From Euonymus europaeus (lineage: Eukaryota > Streptophyta > Magnoliopsida > Celastrales > Celastraceae), in NCBI GenBank assembly GCA_963580455.1, contig OY756963.1, positions 16,635,555 through 16,699,554 of the forward strand: 64,000 bases of DNA, given 5' to 3'. This document shows positions 35,369 through 47,900 of the stretch, piece after piece; position 1 is the first letter of the stretch; every line of letters begins with the position of its first letter. A program made the position numbers and the translations under genes. The notes beneath the pieces were generated by a model, which did no database searches, had not been told where the DNA came from, and saw only the letters and a program-made list of their open reading frames with translations.

Positions 35369-36107
35369 AGTAACGATGAGATATTTGACATCGGATTACC
35401 AGAGCATGAATGCGAACACTGTGGAGCTATTTTTTGATTTCCAGAGCGGATAAAATCATGTAGTAGGAAGAGACCAAAATTTTCATTGTGGTGCCGACAA
35501 GGAAAAGTAAAATTTCCATTATTCAAGGCTACTCCTACATTCTTGAAAAATCTTTTTGATTCGGAGAATGGTCCAGTTGTAAGAAGATTTCGCAAATAGC
35601 ATTGACTGTGAAATTGCTTGCCAAGCGTGAAAAAAACCACATGATGGGAGAAATGTTATAAATAATAACATTACATTAGATAATACATTTGTCGTCCCAC
35701 ATAATCTATGATTGTTGAAAAAATATCATGCACATATTAATGTTGAATGATGTAACAAGTCAAAGACCATCAAATACTTATTCAAGTATGTTAATAAAGG
35801 TCCTTATAGGGGCAGAGTTACTCTTCAAAGTGATGAAAACAATGAAACACAGTCAACTACAACAAATAGTGATGACATTGATGAAATTCATATCTATTTG
35901 GACTGTAGGTATTTGAGTGCATGTGAAGCAAGTTGGATATTATTTGAATTTTCTATACACTGTAGAGAACCCCCAGTAGATAGGTTAATATTGCACTTAC
36001 CTTTGATGAATACCATTATGTTTCGTGACAATGAGAATATTGAAGATGTCTTAAACCCAGGTGGCATTGGAAAAACAATGTTTACAAAATGGATGAGAAT
36101 GAACTGA
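35369..36107 (+). pseudogene. Helitron replicase-helicase N-terminal fragment
   Basis: Two collinear blocks match the Helitron-like N-terminal domain. Block 1, 35369-35600, reads GLPEHECEHCGAIF, a stop (TGA 35435-35437 in place of tryptophan), then RPKFSLWCRQGKVKFPLF. Block 2, 35705-36107, reads KTIKYLFKYVNKGPYRGRV and CRYLSACEASW, ending near MFTKWMRMN. The Rep catalytic HUH region and the helicase are missing. The family nicks and replicates Helitron ends; this fragment cannot. It is independent of the Helitron pieces near 1-5440 and 62688. Confidence 0.8.
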
Positions 36108-36114
36108 ACATCAA

Positions 36115-36367
36115 CCGTTGTCAATACAATGTGGAAAAATTGAGTGAATATGTCTCAATCCCTAACACTTAAAGTAATTGTTCATTAATTTTTAGACCAC
36201 ATCTAAAAATCACTACCATGATTGTCAATAAACAATCAATTTTATCAGCCGTTGTCAATACAATGTGGAAAAATTGAGTGAATATGTCTCAATTCCTAAT
36301 TGTTCATTAATTTTTAGACCACATCTGAAAATCACTACCATGATTGTCAATAAACAATCAATTTCAG
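36115..36367. repeat. Tandem duplication, 134-bp and 119-bp copies
   Basis: 36115-36248 and 36249-36367 are nearly identical. The second lacks about 15 bp near its middle. It lies just after the Helitron fragment. Confidence 0.9.
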
Positions 36368-36810
36368 AATAAATTTTCAATGTCTAAATCTGAGCTATGA
36401 AGACTTAGCCAAGTCAAGATGCAAAAAAAAAAGGAACAAAAGTACATAAAAAAATCATGAACATCATAAACTAAAACCGCAAAAGCAAGAGAACCAAAAA
36501 ATAAGTACATTACAGATGATATTTAGCATTATATATAGACAAAAATTGCAAAAAAAAAAAAGCAAAAGGAGCCACACATGCTATGACCTTCCACTCTTGC
36601 ATTGCCACTTGGATGTCTTCACTTCCACAAAAAATCATATGGCCCTGCAATCACAAAATACAAATTGTCATACACTAATCTTAATCTATATCAAACCAAA
36701 AGAAAGCACAAGCAAGCATAACTAACCTCTAACTGGAAATCAGAACAAAACTAAATAAAAAAAACTTAAAAAACAAAAAACTTCAACTAAACTCCTTTAG
36801 ATCACGAGCC

Positions 36811-36818
36811 TATAAATA
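36811..36818 (+). promoter_or_regulatory. TATA box of a broken gene
   Basis: TATAAATA lies 61 bases before an ATG at 36879, with a C/A-rich leader of the plant kind between them. Confidence 0.5.
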
Positions 36819-36878
36819 CCAGCACACAAAACAGTCTACATCATATCTTCATAAACCAACCAAACTCACAAAGAAACC

Positions 36879-37440
36879 ATGATCTTTGTCAAGATACCAA
36901 GAAAAATGATCTTAGAAAGTGTCATAAAAGACCTAAATGTTCCACCACCAACCTACCACCTCCAAACCACTGCAGAAGAAAACTACATAGCCATTGTGAA
37001 ACTTCCCATAACCAACACACATACAACAACCATCAAAATTATAGGAAGTCCTACAACAAAAAAGATGATGCAATAGAAAGAGTTGTAGACTAGGTTTTGG
37101 ACCTTCTGAAAAACAAGCTAGACCTTCAAGTAGATGACTTCAACTTTTCTTGGAATCTATACTATCAGAAGCAACCACATGAAGTCGAGCAAATCATCGA
37201 GGGAAAAGAGGAAGAGTCAATACGCATTAAGAATGGAAAAGAATATGCTACAGTCAAAACTTCAAGAAGCAAATATAGAGAAAAAAGCACTGAAATAATA
37301 TCTCCACACTACACTCACAAGACTCCAACATGCTACAAGAAAAATAAAGAGGATAAAAAGAGCCATGGCAGAGTTCTTCTGGTAGGAGCACATGTGAACC
37401 ATCACCAAACTATTCTCCAAAATATTATATCATTTTAACA
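36879..37440 (+). pseudogene. Unrecognised protein gene, frameshifted
   Basis: Reading starts MIFVKIPRKMILESVIKDL and runs 65 codons to TAG at 37074-37076. A +1 shift near 37060 gives DDAIERVVD, a second TAG, then an open stretch of 113 codons (37097-37438) starting LDLLKNKLDLQVDDFNFSW. The pattern PPTYHLQTT, then charged beta-like segments, then an alpha-like stretch loosely recalls plant double-stranded-RNA-binding-like domains, but this is only a guess. The preceding TATA box and leader suggest it was once a real short gene. Confidence 0.4.
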
Positions 37441-38103
37441 AAGAAAAACAAAACCACTAATATAAACTACTAATACATGTCACAGGTTCGTTGAAAAGTA
37501 CATACAAATGACCAAGTAAAGTTGCTAAGCAAATAACACAGATCAAATTCATGCAATTCACGCAAAAATTCACAAAAACTCTCTATACATGTTCAAGGCC
37601 CTTTTTGGACATCAAATGAAGACAACAACGAGAAGTTTCTATGCACAAAAATAAGAAAAGCCAAGCTACTGTGAAAGCTCAACTCCCTTACTCGGAGATA
37701 TTTTGTGTTTTTAAGAACAATGTAAAAAATATAAATATGTGTAATATGTTTCTCTCTTGAATGTACAATCCCAGCTTATCTGAACCATATGGAGCAAAAT
37801 GTAAGCCTTACAACACAGTAGATTTTGCGCTATAATACAACTACGCTTCCCTCCTTCAAAATCTCACAAATCTAACATTCAGAAAATAAAACACTCAATG
37901 AGTATCATACCTCCAAGAACTTCTGCAACAAACGAATCGACAATCCCCATAGCCTGTAGCTTCGTCTCCGCTTGTGGGCCAATGCGAATGTGAATGCAAA
38001 GCATTGTAAGCCCTAACAAGAAACACGCGTGCCAATAAATCAACAACAAAAAATGACATTGGGCCTAAGAAAGTCCGGTAATACTAGTTGTCCCTAAGCT
38101 AAG
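37441..38103. other. Intergenic, nothing identified
   Basis: AT-rich DNA without a supported gene. Confidence 0.4.
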
Positions 38104-39209
38104 TATCCCTAAGTATCCCAAATCTATGTGGCATGCTGACTAAGCAATTTTAAATTTTTGAAATTCAAAAATTAATACAATCTCTTATATGTTCTCTCTC
38201 TCTCTCTCCCATTCACTCACTCATTCTCTCTATCTCTGCTATCTCTCCTATCTCTCTCTCACACTGTTTCTCTCTCATAGAGGCACATGAATAGTGAGGT
38301 CGACGGAATCCGACGGTTGATTCGACCAGAAAATGGTTGGATCTGGTGTGTATCATCACAAAAAGTCGAACAATGACACCAGTAGACGAAAATGTTGTTG
38401 GAGTTGGCCGAATCTACTACTTTTCTTTAGCGGAGGCCACCATTTGTATGCATTTTTTCGATGGTTTAAGAGACTTTTTAATGTGTGTGATAGCTGGTTT
38501 AGCTTACTTGAAGCTTGGGGGTTTGATTCGTGGTGATGACAACATGAACGGTGGCTGAACGATGATTCTTCATTATTACATTGTTTGGTCGGCGTGTTAC
38601 ATTGTTTGAGCATTCTAGTGGCTTAAGGGGGAGTTTTTGGCGTATTACATTGCTTGGTCGGTGTGTTACATTGTGTCTTTATATGTCTACACACAATCTT
38701 ATAGCTTACCGTTTTGACATGTAAATCAGTATAATTAGCAATCTGAACAATGTGATTACGCACTGCCACAAAGGTTATAATATATTGCAATGTATTAAAC
38801 AACTTATAAACACATATATATAACAATGTAATTACTTCCAAAATCATCAATATTTTGCGAATCATACACAACTGTACTCCAACAACCGAGTAAATTCCCC
38901 CAATCAAACACAAGAACATAATTACATGTAAAAATATTTGAATTACATCGTTCACTATAATAATGACATTATGAATTTATGTGCAGTATCCCTATGACAC
39001 TGTGTGCTTACATTTCACATCTTCAAATATCTACCTTAGTTGAAGTAACAATTGTAACATTAGAGTTAAGAAGAGAGAGAAACGGGAAAAACTAACATTT
39101 AGGGGAGAATTAAAAAAGTTTCTTGGGAAGTGCAATATCAACAAGTATCTAATAATTTATGTGGCATAATGAGATGTCTTGCCACATATATTTGGGATGA
39201 TTTGAGATG
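38104..39209. mobile_element. Non-autonomous TIR DNA element, about 1.1 kb
   Basis: 38104-38133 (ending ATCCCAAATCTATGTGGCA) is the imperfect inverse of 39180-39209, about 75-80 percent over 30 bp. Inside are a CT-rich tract (38191-38280) and small ORFs with no match. Repeated GTGTTACATTG segments occur near 38590-38670. Exact ends and a target duplication were not resolved, so the superfamily is unknown. Confidence 0.5.
38191..38280. repeat. CT-rich simple sequence
   Basis: Runs of CT and TCTCTC broken by CACTCA. Confidence 0.8.
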
Positions 39210-39321
39210 TTTTTATTCCGAGAGGTTTAATATTTTTTCAAGAAAGTCATTGAGCTTCATGTCAATCCAGTTCCCTCACAACACTTAGAAAAAAAAACAA
39301 GGGTAGGGTTAAAGCAACACC

Positions 39322-39566
39322 CCCACCCCCTACGTAAACCACCTCCCCCCCTCCCCACTTCCCCTACCCCATGTCATCTCCGCCAATATATATATATTAT
39401 ATTATAGATAGACATAGACATGACTATTATTAATTTTTTATAGCATCATTGGGCCCCCCACTTCCTACCCCCTACCCCCACGTAAACCCCCTGCTCCCCC
39501 TATCCCATGTCATTTTATTCTCTTGTAAATATATGCTGAAACTTATTTTTGAGCGCACTTCCCGAG

Positions 39567-39598
<32 letters not shown>

Positions 39599-39715
39599 TG
39601 TAGCTGTCAGTTGACATGTGCCATGCCTGTGCCTTCATGCCCAGTCGAGTAGCACTATCCGGCCCCCCGCTCCCCTTGTACGTAACCCCCCGCTCCTCCT
39701 ACCCCATGTCATCTC
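39322..39715. repeat. C-rich segment repeated three times
   Basis: A block containing CCCCC, ACGTAA, then CCCCCTGCTCC-like sequence and CCCATGTCAT occurs near 39330-39375, 39470-39512 and 39662-39712. Two copies are followed by TATA-rich sequence and a GACATGACTATTA-like stretch. They look like successive duplications. Confidence 0.65.
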
Positions 39716-40200
39716 CACTATATATAGACATAACTATTAGGTCATTGAAATGAACACAAGATTGATACAAGCCACTCAATGTAGGACGAACACAAGATTG
39801 CTAGAAATATTTGGTGCTTGGGTTAGAGGCATGTTCAAATATTTATATTTTCTTCCGATAATTTTATTCATGTGCTTGATTAAATATATGAAGTAATAAA
39901 ATTTCTCCAATTTATTATACATTTATGAATTTTTCTTGTTTTTTTTTTATAAAAAAGTTGGTGCATCAAATTATGATTGATATATGTGGATATATTATGA
40001 TTTAAATTGAATATTCACAATATGTAGATATTAAGAAAATCATGCTTTTTTATTAAAAAAAAATTTAAATTGAAAAAAGAGAGTAAAAGTTGAGAAACAA
40101 TAATTTTTTTAACCCAGAAAACTTAATAAATCATGTATAAATGTCCAAAAATAAAAAGTGAAACAATAAGAAAATAAACTAAATAAATCAACCTCAATAA

Positions 40201-40360
40201 TTAATTAATTAATTAATAAAATTTGATATGTAATAATTGCACAAATGAATGTTGGGACCAAGATTTCATCAATGTGAGTTTTAATTAATTAATAAATAAA
40301 ATTTGACATGTAGTAATTGCACAAATGATTGTTGGGACCAAAATTTCATCCATTTGAGTG
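40201..40360. repeat. 80-bp tandem duplication
   Basis: 40201-40280 and 40281-40360 align without gaps at about 86 percent identity; each contains TTGGGACCA and ATTTCATC. Confidence 0.9.
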
Positions 40361-40370
40361 TTGTCATGTT

Positions 40371-40460
40371 ATAGGGCTAGGGGGGTTTAATATGGGGATG
40401 TTTATTTATCGGGTTTTGATAAACCAACCCCCCTAGTTTTAGACCCCCCTATAACCCTAT
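40371..40460. repeat. Foldback repeat of about 90 bp
   Basis: ATAGGGCTAGGGGGGTT at the left is the imperfect inverse of ACCCCCCTATAACCCTAT at the right, giving a long snapback with G-rich and C-rich arms. It could be a tiny MITE. Confidence 0.6.
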
Positions 40461-41491
40461 TATTGTCTTGTCAAAATTTTGTTTCTCTTCTAGAAGACAG
40501 GGAAAGAGTCAAAAGTTCGCTTACGTCGTTTTTAATTTTCATTTAATTTTTTTCACTACGAAAAATCACTGACTTTTGATCCACGTGAACCCACTGCCAC
40601 ATACATCGCTTGGTCAATAGTCAAAGGTAAAGCTGTTCCTTCACTGGAGAGTATTGTTCGTGTGTCTCTCATACTTGACTTAACTCTACGTTATTGCATC
40701 GTACCCTTTCATCTGTTGTCAACGGAATTCTTCAAACAAGCATTTGTAATGCAGAAATCATGCAATTACAGACTCACCAAAGGCATTAAATTCTCTTTGA
40801 ATTTGTCTAAAAAAGTCAGCAAAAACCATGTATAAGATTTATGGGATCCGGTCAAATGGATCAACTTGCATAACATTTGAAAAATTATTTTTTTTTGTTC
40901 TCATAACTAGTTCTACCCAAAAAATAAATAAACAATCTTCTCGAGATTTCTTTCGATTGGAGAAAATATGTGAAAAAATTTCTTTTTTAAAAGAAAAAGA
41001 ATACTCAAATTTCAACAAAATGGTTGGTTCAAATGATACAATACTATATTTAAACAAAATTTTAACTTCGAGTCTTATGCATTAAAAAAATTGCAATATA
41101 ATATCTCCATATAATTACAATATAAAAAGCATGCATCAAATAGATTTGGGTTGGAGTGTTATGGTTTGTAATTTTTCTACCCTTTTTTGCTATACAAAAA
41201 AAAAAAAGCATCAAATACAACACTTATTCCCTCCTCAGAATAAATCTCATTATTACACACCACTCACTTAGAATATGAATATCCCCCGCCTCTTCCTGCC
41301 TCACATATTCTATATAGTTCTAACCCTGCATTTTTAAATAAAATATTGTGAATATTGTCTTTTTTATTAAAAAAATTGTAAATTAAAAAATAAAAAACAA
41401 AAATTGAAATCTGAAAGAAAAAATAAAAAAAAAACAAAAATTGAGAAACAAAAGAAATACACTAGTCAACATCAAATAGGTCTATTATATA

Positions 41492-41751
41492 CTCCCTCCG
41501 TCCCATTTTAATTGTCCCCTTCACTTTTTATACAGTTTAAGAAAATATTTAATTCTCTTTTAATTTGACGTTTATATCCCTATTTATAATGACAAATACT
41601 TTAACACTATAATTAATGCGCAAGTTATTGAGTTTTTCAAGTTAAGGGTAAATAAGAAAAAAAAAGGAAAAAAATAGCTTTCATTAATTGAAATGAATAT
41701 ATATTTTGAGACATCCAAAAAAAAGTGACAATTAAAATGAGACAGAAGGAA
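41492..41751. mobile_element. Stowaway-like MITE (260 bp)
   Basis: It starts CTCCCTCCGTCCCATTTTAA, the classic Stowaway terminus, and ends with its degenerate inverse (ATTAAAATGAGACAGAAGGAA). TA flanks each side (41490-41491 and 41752-41753). There is no coding capacity; such elements are mobilised by Tc1/mariner transposases. Confidence 0.88.
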
Positions 41752-41989
41752 TATTTGATATGACAAGGGTTACCTAGGGGGATTTGAATAGTCCTACCCT
41801 TATTTATCATAACCCAAAACACAACCTTGCGTTGGGCTTCATGTCAATGCGGCGGGCCCACCCCTAGTTAGTATGATAAGCTAAATTCCCATAAAAAAGA
41901 TAAAGATTCAAGCACCACGTGGCGTTCACACACTCGTCGTTTTCTGGATTTTCAGTGCTCTTGGCGAGGAGAGGGAGCTGTGTGTGGCC

Positions 41990-44900
41990 ATGGCGGCAGT
42001 AGCGACACACTGCATGCCTTCTCAATTTCTGGGCCAATTGCCTGCTCGCTTTGTGAGTTTCTGATAAACGCATAGGCATACGCATGTTCTATGTTGCTAA
42101 ATGTAGATACGAATCATACGAGTGTATTTGAAAAACAAATCGGAATAAGATAATTTTGGTTTATGGGTGTCTCTTATTGGTTTGAAATTGGACTTTTTTC
42201 TACCGAAAATCAAAGTTATGGGCTTGGATAGCTCCTGATTATAACATTAGTGCACTCATGTTTTCATATTTAATTATTTATCACTTCTTTCGTGGTGAGA
42301 TGCTATAATTGGCTGCTGTACAACACGGAATGGTTTGTTATCATTTTCTCGATGAGATATAGATATATACTTGTAAAATAAGTGTATGTGCGTCGATGTG
42401 ATGATTTTGGTCCAATCTGGTTTTTGCAATTGGGAAGAAAACTTTTGGGTTCTGGTTATTATCTGTTATTGAGTTTAATCGTTGGACTTCAGTCTACTGA
42501 AGATTGAGTTATGGAAGTACATGTCGCTCCGTGATTATAATTTATTGATGCTTATATTCTGATATAGCAGTTATTTGGTTGTTTTGTGTTATTTGTGGGA
42601 ATTCTATGGCAAACACTAATTAGTCATGAGATTTACAATGTTGTAGGATTTCTAAGGCTAGCTTTTGTTCCACTTTACATGGGATGAGAACATTGTTACT
42701 GAAAATGATAAGAATGTTTTTCTTTCACACTGAATACTTTTGTTGTTCCTTTCTGCTTTTCCCTACTAGCTAAAATAATTTGGAATATACTCTAAACTTG
42801 TAGGGAACATCACCATTCAGACAAAGCTTCGGAAGTCCGGTGAGAGTATCGAGTGTAAATGCAGTATTTTGGGGATCTAAGAAGTCTGTGGAGTCTCAAG
42901 ATTTTGATTTTTCACTTGGGGATTTTACCTTAACAGGGTTAGGTCCAGAGGTGTTCTTTTTAATATCTCTTATACTAATCGTAGAATTGAAATATAACAC
43001 TTTTCTACTCATTCTATCATGTTTCCAATCACGTCGTTTGCATTACATGATTGAAATTCAGGAATTTAACGCAAACCAGATGATTCCCAATAAGATATCA
43101 CTTTCTGTTGCATCTTCAATCTCAGAGGTTTCACCGGCTGACTGGGATGCCATTAATCTGGATTCGACAGGTCCTGAAAAATTCAATCCTTTTCTTAGCC
43201 ATGGATTTCTTTCGAGCTTAGAAGAGTCAGATTGTGCAGTGAAGGTTAAAGATCGTTGCTCATACCATACTTCTTAAGTTTTTATTTCAATGCATAGCTG
43301 TCCTTTAGACTTCACATTAGAAAAGATCAATTTGTTTTGCTTTACTTGGCACTAAGGCTGAGTTTCTGCCTTTTCCTATCTAAAATGCTAAGGATCTCAA
43401 TATGTTTTCGTCCCAGCTATCACAAATGCTGAGATAAATGTATATAACCCATGTTAAATCGTGGGGTCCACATGATCCATATGGAATTGTGTGCGTCCAT
43501 CTCAGCATTTCGGATAGTGGGGACAAAAAACACTAGGATCTGTATGATGTTCTCTTTTTGTCGGCCATATGCGGCCTATGATGTATAAATCCCAATTAAT
43601 GAATAATGAGTGCTTCTCCATAGAGCATTGCATTTATGAACTTATGCTTTCTCTGTTTGCCCTGAGGCTTTTAACGGATAACCTAAGATGAGACATTTGC
43701 ATACTGTATGGCTCTTAATTATTGTACAAGCCAAGTGGGGGAAGCTGATTCAGTAGTTGATTTGGGAGAGAGTCCAGCATATTATCTATTGATAGCTAAT
43801 TTTCATTTTTTTTATCGCTGGCTCTAATGAATTCTGATGGGAAGTGTAATTTCTCGTATTGAGTTCTTTGGTCTGTTAAAGTTAATCTTTTTCTTCATTC
43901 TTTGATGTTTAATCAAACCTCATTTCTAATCAGGTTATGCTTATGGCAGAAGTTACAATGTTTATGGCTGGCTATCTACATAGAGCACTTGCTGTATTTT
44001 TTTTTTTGGAGAAATCGGAAGACAGAAAGTTTTAAGTATGCAGAGATGGAAAAATGCAGTTTAATCTGTTAGAAAAAAATTGACTGCTGCAAAATATATT
44101 CAAGATTCTTTCATCTAGTAATTGATGAAACAATAAACTCAAAGTATGCGTGGGGAAATTAATAGTAATACACACAGCACACACATAGGATACTGTGAAC
44201 CCATGTGAAGAAAAAGTGTTGGCTGAAAGTTGTCTGTTTCTATGTCCTTATGGCATAGTGGATGTCTAAGCCATTCATTTCGTGTATTATTGTAACTAGT
44301 TCTGAGAACGTTGAGGTTATATTTATAATGCAGGTCTATGTAGATAACTAGATATATCTCAGCTGCATATTCATGCTGGAACTTCTATTGATTTGTAGAT
44401 GCCTTGATTTTATTTTTATTTTTTTTCTCTTGCCTCAATGGAAGATTACCTAATGTCACGTTCTTTATCTTTTCATACTTTCTATCATTTTGTGTGTGTT
44501 TCTGATTGCTATAATTGTTTGAACATTGATAGTCAACAACTAATCAAGCATGGCATGGGTTTCCAATCAGTTACTGAATATGGTGCTGCTGATACTTTAT
44601 TATTTTAGAAAACATAAGTAAGCCTAACTTGCCAGTGTTTTAAATGATTTCAGGAAACTGGATGGTTGCCTCGTCACATTGTTGCTAAGGATGATTATGA
44701 AAATATATTAGGTGTTGTTCCACTTTATCTGAAAAGGTTTAGCATCTGTTATTGTATCCAGACCAACTAATTCTCTAAAATTTCTGTTGTCTCATCTCCT
44801 TTGATTTGGATGTGCAGTCATTCCTATGGTGAATTTGTTTTTGATCATTCATGGGCTGATGCCTACTACAGCTTTGGTTCAAGATATTATCCTAAGTTCC

Positions 44901-47900
44901 AGTGCTGTGTCCCATTCACTCCAGTAACTGGTCCAAGAATCTTACTCCGTAATACTTCTTTCAAAGATCAAGTTTTTGACATTATTGTGTCTGCTATGAA
45001 GGATCTAGCGGCCAAGGTATTGGCTTAATTACATGATGCTTTTAGTGAGTTATTTATTCTATCATGGCTGCATACAAAGTCATATGACTAATCTGTTCTT
45101 TGTAAGCTTTCTCATTTCATTCTAACATTTATTAATTCTCACATGCATTTACATGGGTGGTGGGTTTATCTTGAGGAATTCTTCCAATTGCATTGATTTA
45201 AAATGCATTAAGCAAAGTTAGTGAATGTTTTTTTTTTCCTTTTTTCAGCACCTGCATAGCTTTCATTTCCTGCTACGTACTTTTATTGGGGTGCTTAGTT
45301 CTTGACTCCTGTTGTTTTATGTTGCTATCCAACCACAAATTCACTTTTTGGGTTCTATCGTTCTAATTTCACTTTCGATTCATGTATCCTACCCAAATTA
45401 CTTGGGATGATGATGATGATTACTTTTTCTTTCTGTTATCTTTTTGGAGGTTCCTTTTTTTTCCTATCTATCTTCAGTATCATTGATGGATATTGATTTA
45501 GCTAAGTCAATTTGTAGGAGGCTCGTATCATAGTAGAGCTTTTGGTTTTCATTTCATTTTATTTCAAAGCATGCAACTACAATTTGATTTATATTTGGAT
45601 CAGATTCAGAGCTCTTGTGAGGTACTACTTGTATTGCTCTGGCACTAAAGTAGCAGTGTTCTGGCAACTTATGTAATTTTATGTCTTTTACAGTCCAAGG
45701 TCTCATCTTTACATGTCACCTTTCCATCTGAAAATGAGTGGATGAAAATGAAGGAGAAAGGGTTCTTGCAGAGGATTGGGATGCAGTATCATTGGAAAAA
45801 TCGCAACTATAAAAGGTGAGAGTGATGATATTGCAGTAATAGTCTGTATTCTTAGATCCCAATTTGATCGCTTAAAAACTTCTTGATAATTAATTAAATA
45901 ACCACTACGTAAGTGGAAGAATTTATGCAGTGAAGGATAGTTCTGCAGTTTAGGGGTCGTTATCTATGATCTGTTCCTCTCAACATGATTCTGTTTGAGT
46001 AGGGTTGGGATGTATGAGAGGCTCCAAGAGTTGCTGCTTCTCATTTGTAGGGTTACAACTAAACAGGTTAAAGCTTAAAAGATTACTTTTTGGTTATTAA
46101 CTACAGTACTTATGGTGGAATTATTGGGTAAGTGCTGTCTGTCACAAAAACATTCCTTTTCAAAATCCCACGTAGGAGTTTGTTCTGATGAATCAAGATT
46201 TTGCATGGCTAAATAAATTGGGAATGGAAGGAAAAATAAATGAATCATGCATGGACACGGTATTTGCTGTCACAATTTCCTATGTAAACTGATGGAATGG
46301 AAATAATTAAAAATTTTACTGACAGAAAAACAACATGCAAAATGTTGAATAAAAAGCGCAAGTCCCAGAACCCCAATGCACCTAATACTCTCACCGTTAA
46401 ATCGGATATATTATCTTATTCCTTCTATTGCCTTTTTTATTTTTTGCTTTGCATCATTTCCAAATGCAAAGGCCCATAGATAGGATTTATAGCTATCTTC
46501 CTTGTTCATATGAATTAATGACCTATCTACAGGATTTTTTTTTCCCTTTTTATAAAAACTTACTCCCCCAAATGAGCACACTTTTTTTATGCTTATTCCA
46601 TTATTTTATCACTTGTCTTATCCATTAATATGTAAGCACATCATTAGTTCCTTTTTCTGCTGCAGCTTTGATGACTTCTTGATGGATATGAAGCAAAGTA
46701 AACGGAAAAACATTCGTCAAGAGCGCAAAAAGGTTAAATCTTTTTTTTCTTCACTTCCTTACAACAACGAGTTCCTCACAATAATGAATGGTTTGCATTT
46801 GGCATGGGCTCTTTTTCAAACAATAGGGCTGGTTTATGGATTCATCTTGGGGATACAATGATATTTGTTGCCAGTCCATATGAAAGTTTTTTCAAGCTTT
46901 AGATCTTGCTATGGCCACATTTATTAGGAATTGACATCAGATAGGCCAAGCTGGCAATCTCCATGGCATTATAGCCACATGTACCAATTTGAATTGAATT
47001 CGATGAATAAGGGAACAAATAGAAAAGTAATATTGAAGAAAAATATCAAATGGAGAGGAGCAAGACTTGCAATGCGCAAGTGCTTCTACAAAGCTTTAGC
47101 TGCAATTCTCAATAATATTCTAATTAAAATGATAATTATTGATGATTTCTACTGTCACAATTTCCTAGAAAACTCGAAATCATAACTGTCAAAATATAAG
47201 ATAGCAAACGGTTATACTTGTTAACAACTTGTTTAAGAGGAGGGGCCGTAAGGTAAATGGTGTGAGACGTGTGTGATGGTTAGTGGGACACTTCTTGTTG
47301 TCCTGTAGGCTCTTGCTTTTATTCTGTTATTTTCAGTAGGTTATGTAGTGGTGGTATGTGTGTTTATTTGGGACGTTTTGCATTAGTAAAGAAAGGGACG
47401 TACTCGTTCCTCGAAAACCAGACATTAAAATCTTTTTCTTCAGCTCTGTTTCTCTCTTATTTGGTGTTACCTTATCATTGTGATTGTGATTTCATCTGTG
47501 TGACCCTATCATAAACCTTGCTCAAAACCATGGGTAAGACACAAAGACAAAGGTACCTTAATGGGATTGTCCTAATGTAGCATGAACAATAATGCGAGTA
47601 TCTCCAATCCAATAAGTTGACCCTCAACTTCTAAGATCGAAACACAAATTATGTAATAAAAGGACTCCAAACAACCTATTGGAGATCCAAAAGGCTACAT
47701 TTACTGTTTGGCTAAGCAGATCCCTAAGCTTATGTTTATCTAATGGATAATTCTTCTCTATCCCTGAGATGCTTTGGCATTTTTGGCTGTGTGTGCATGT
47801 GAGTTTTATTTCTTAAAAGGGTCTTGGTTTCCTGAAATAAAAGAGCAATATAAAAAGGGGTAGCAGTGTACTATAGAAACAAACAAAAAGATTTCGGATG

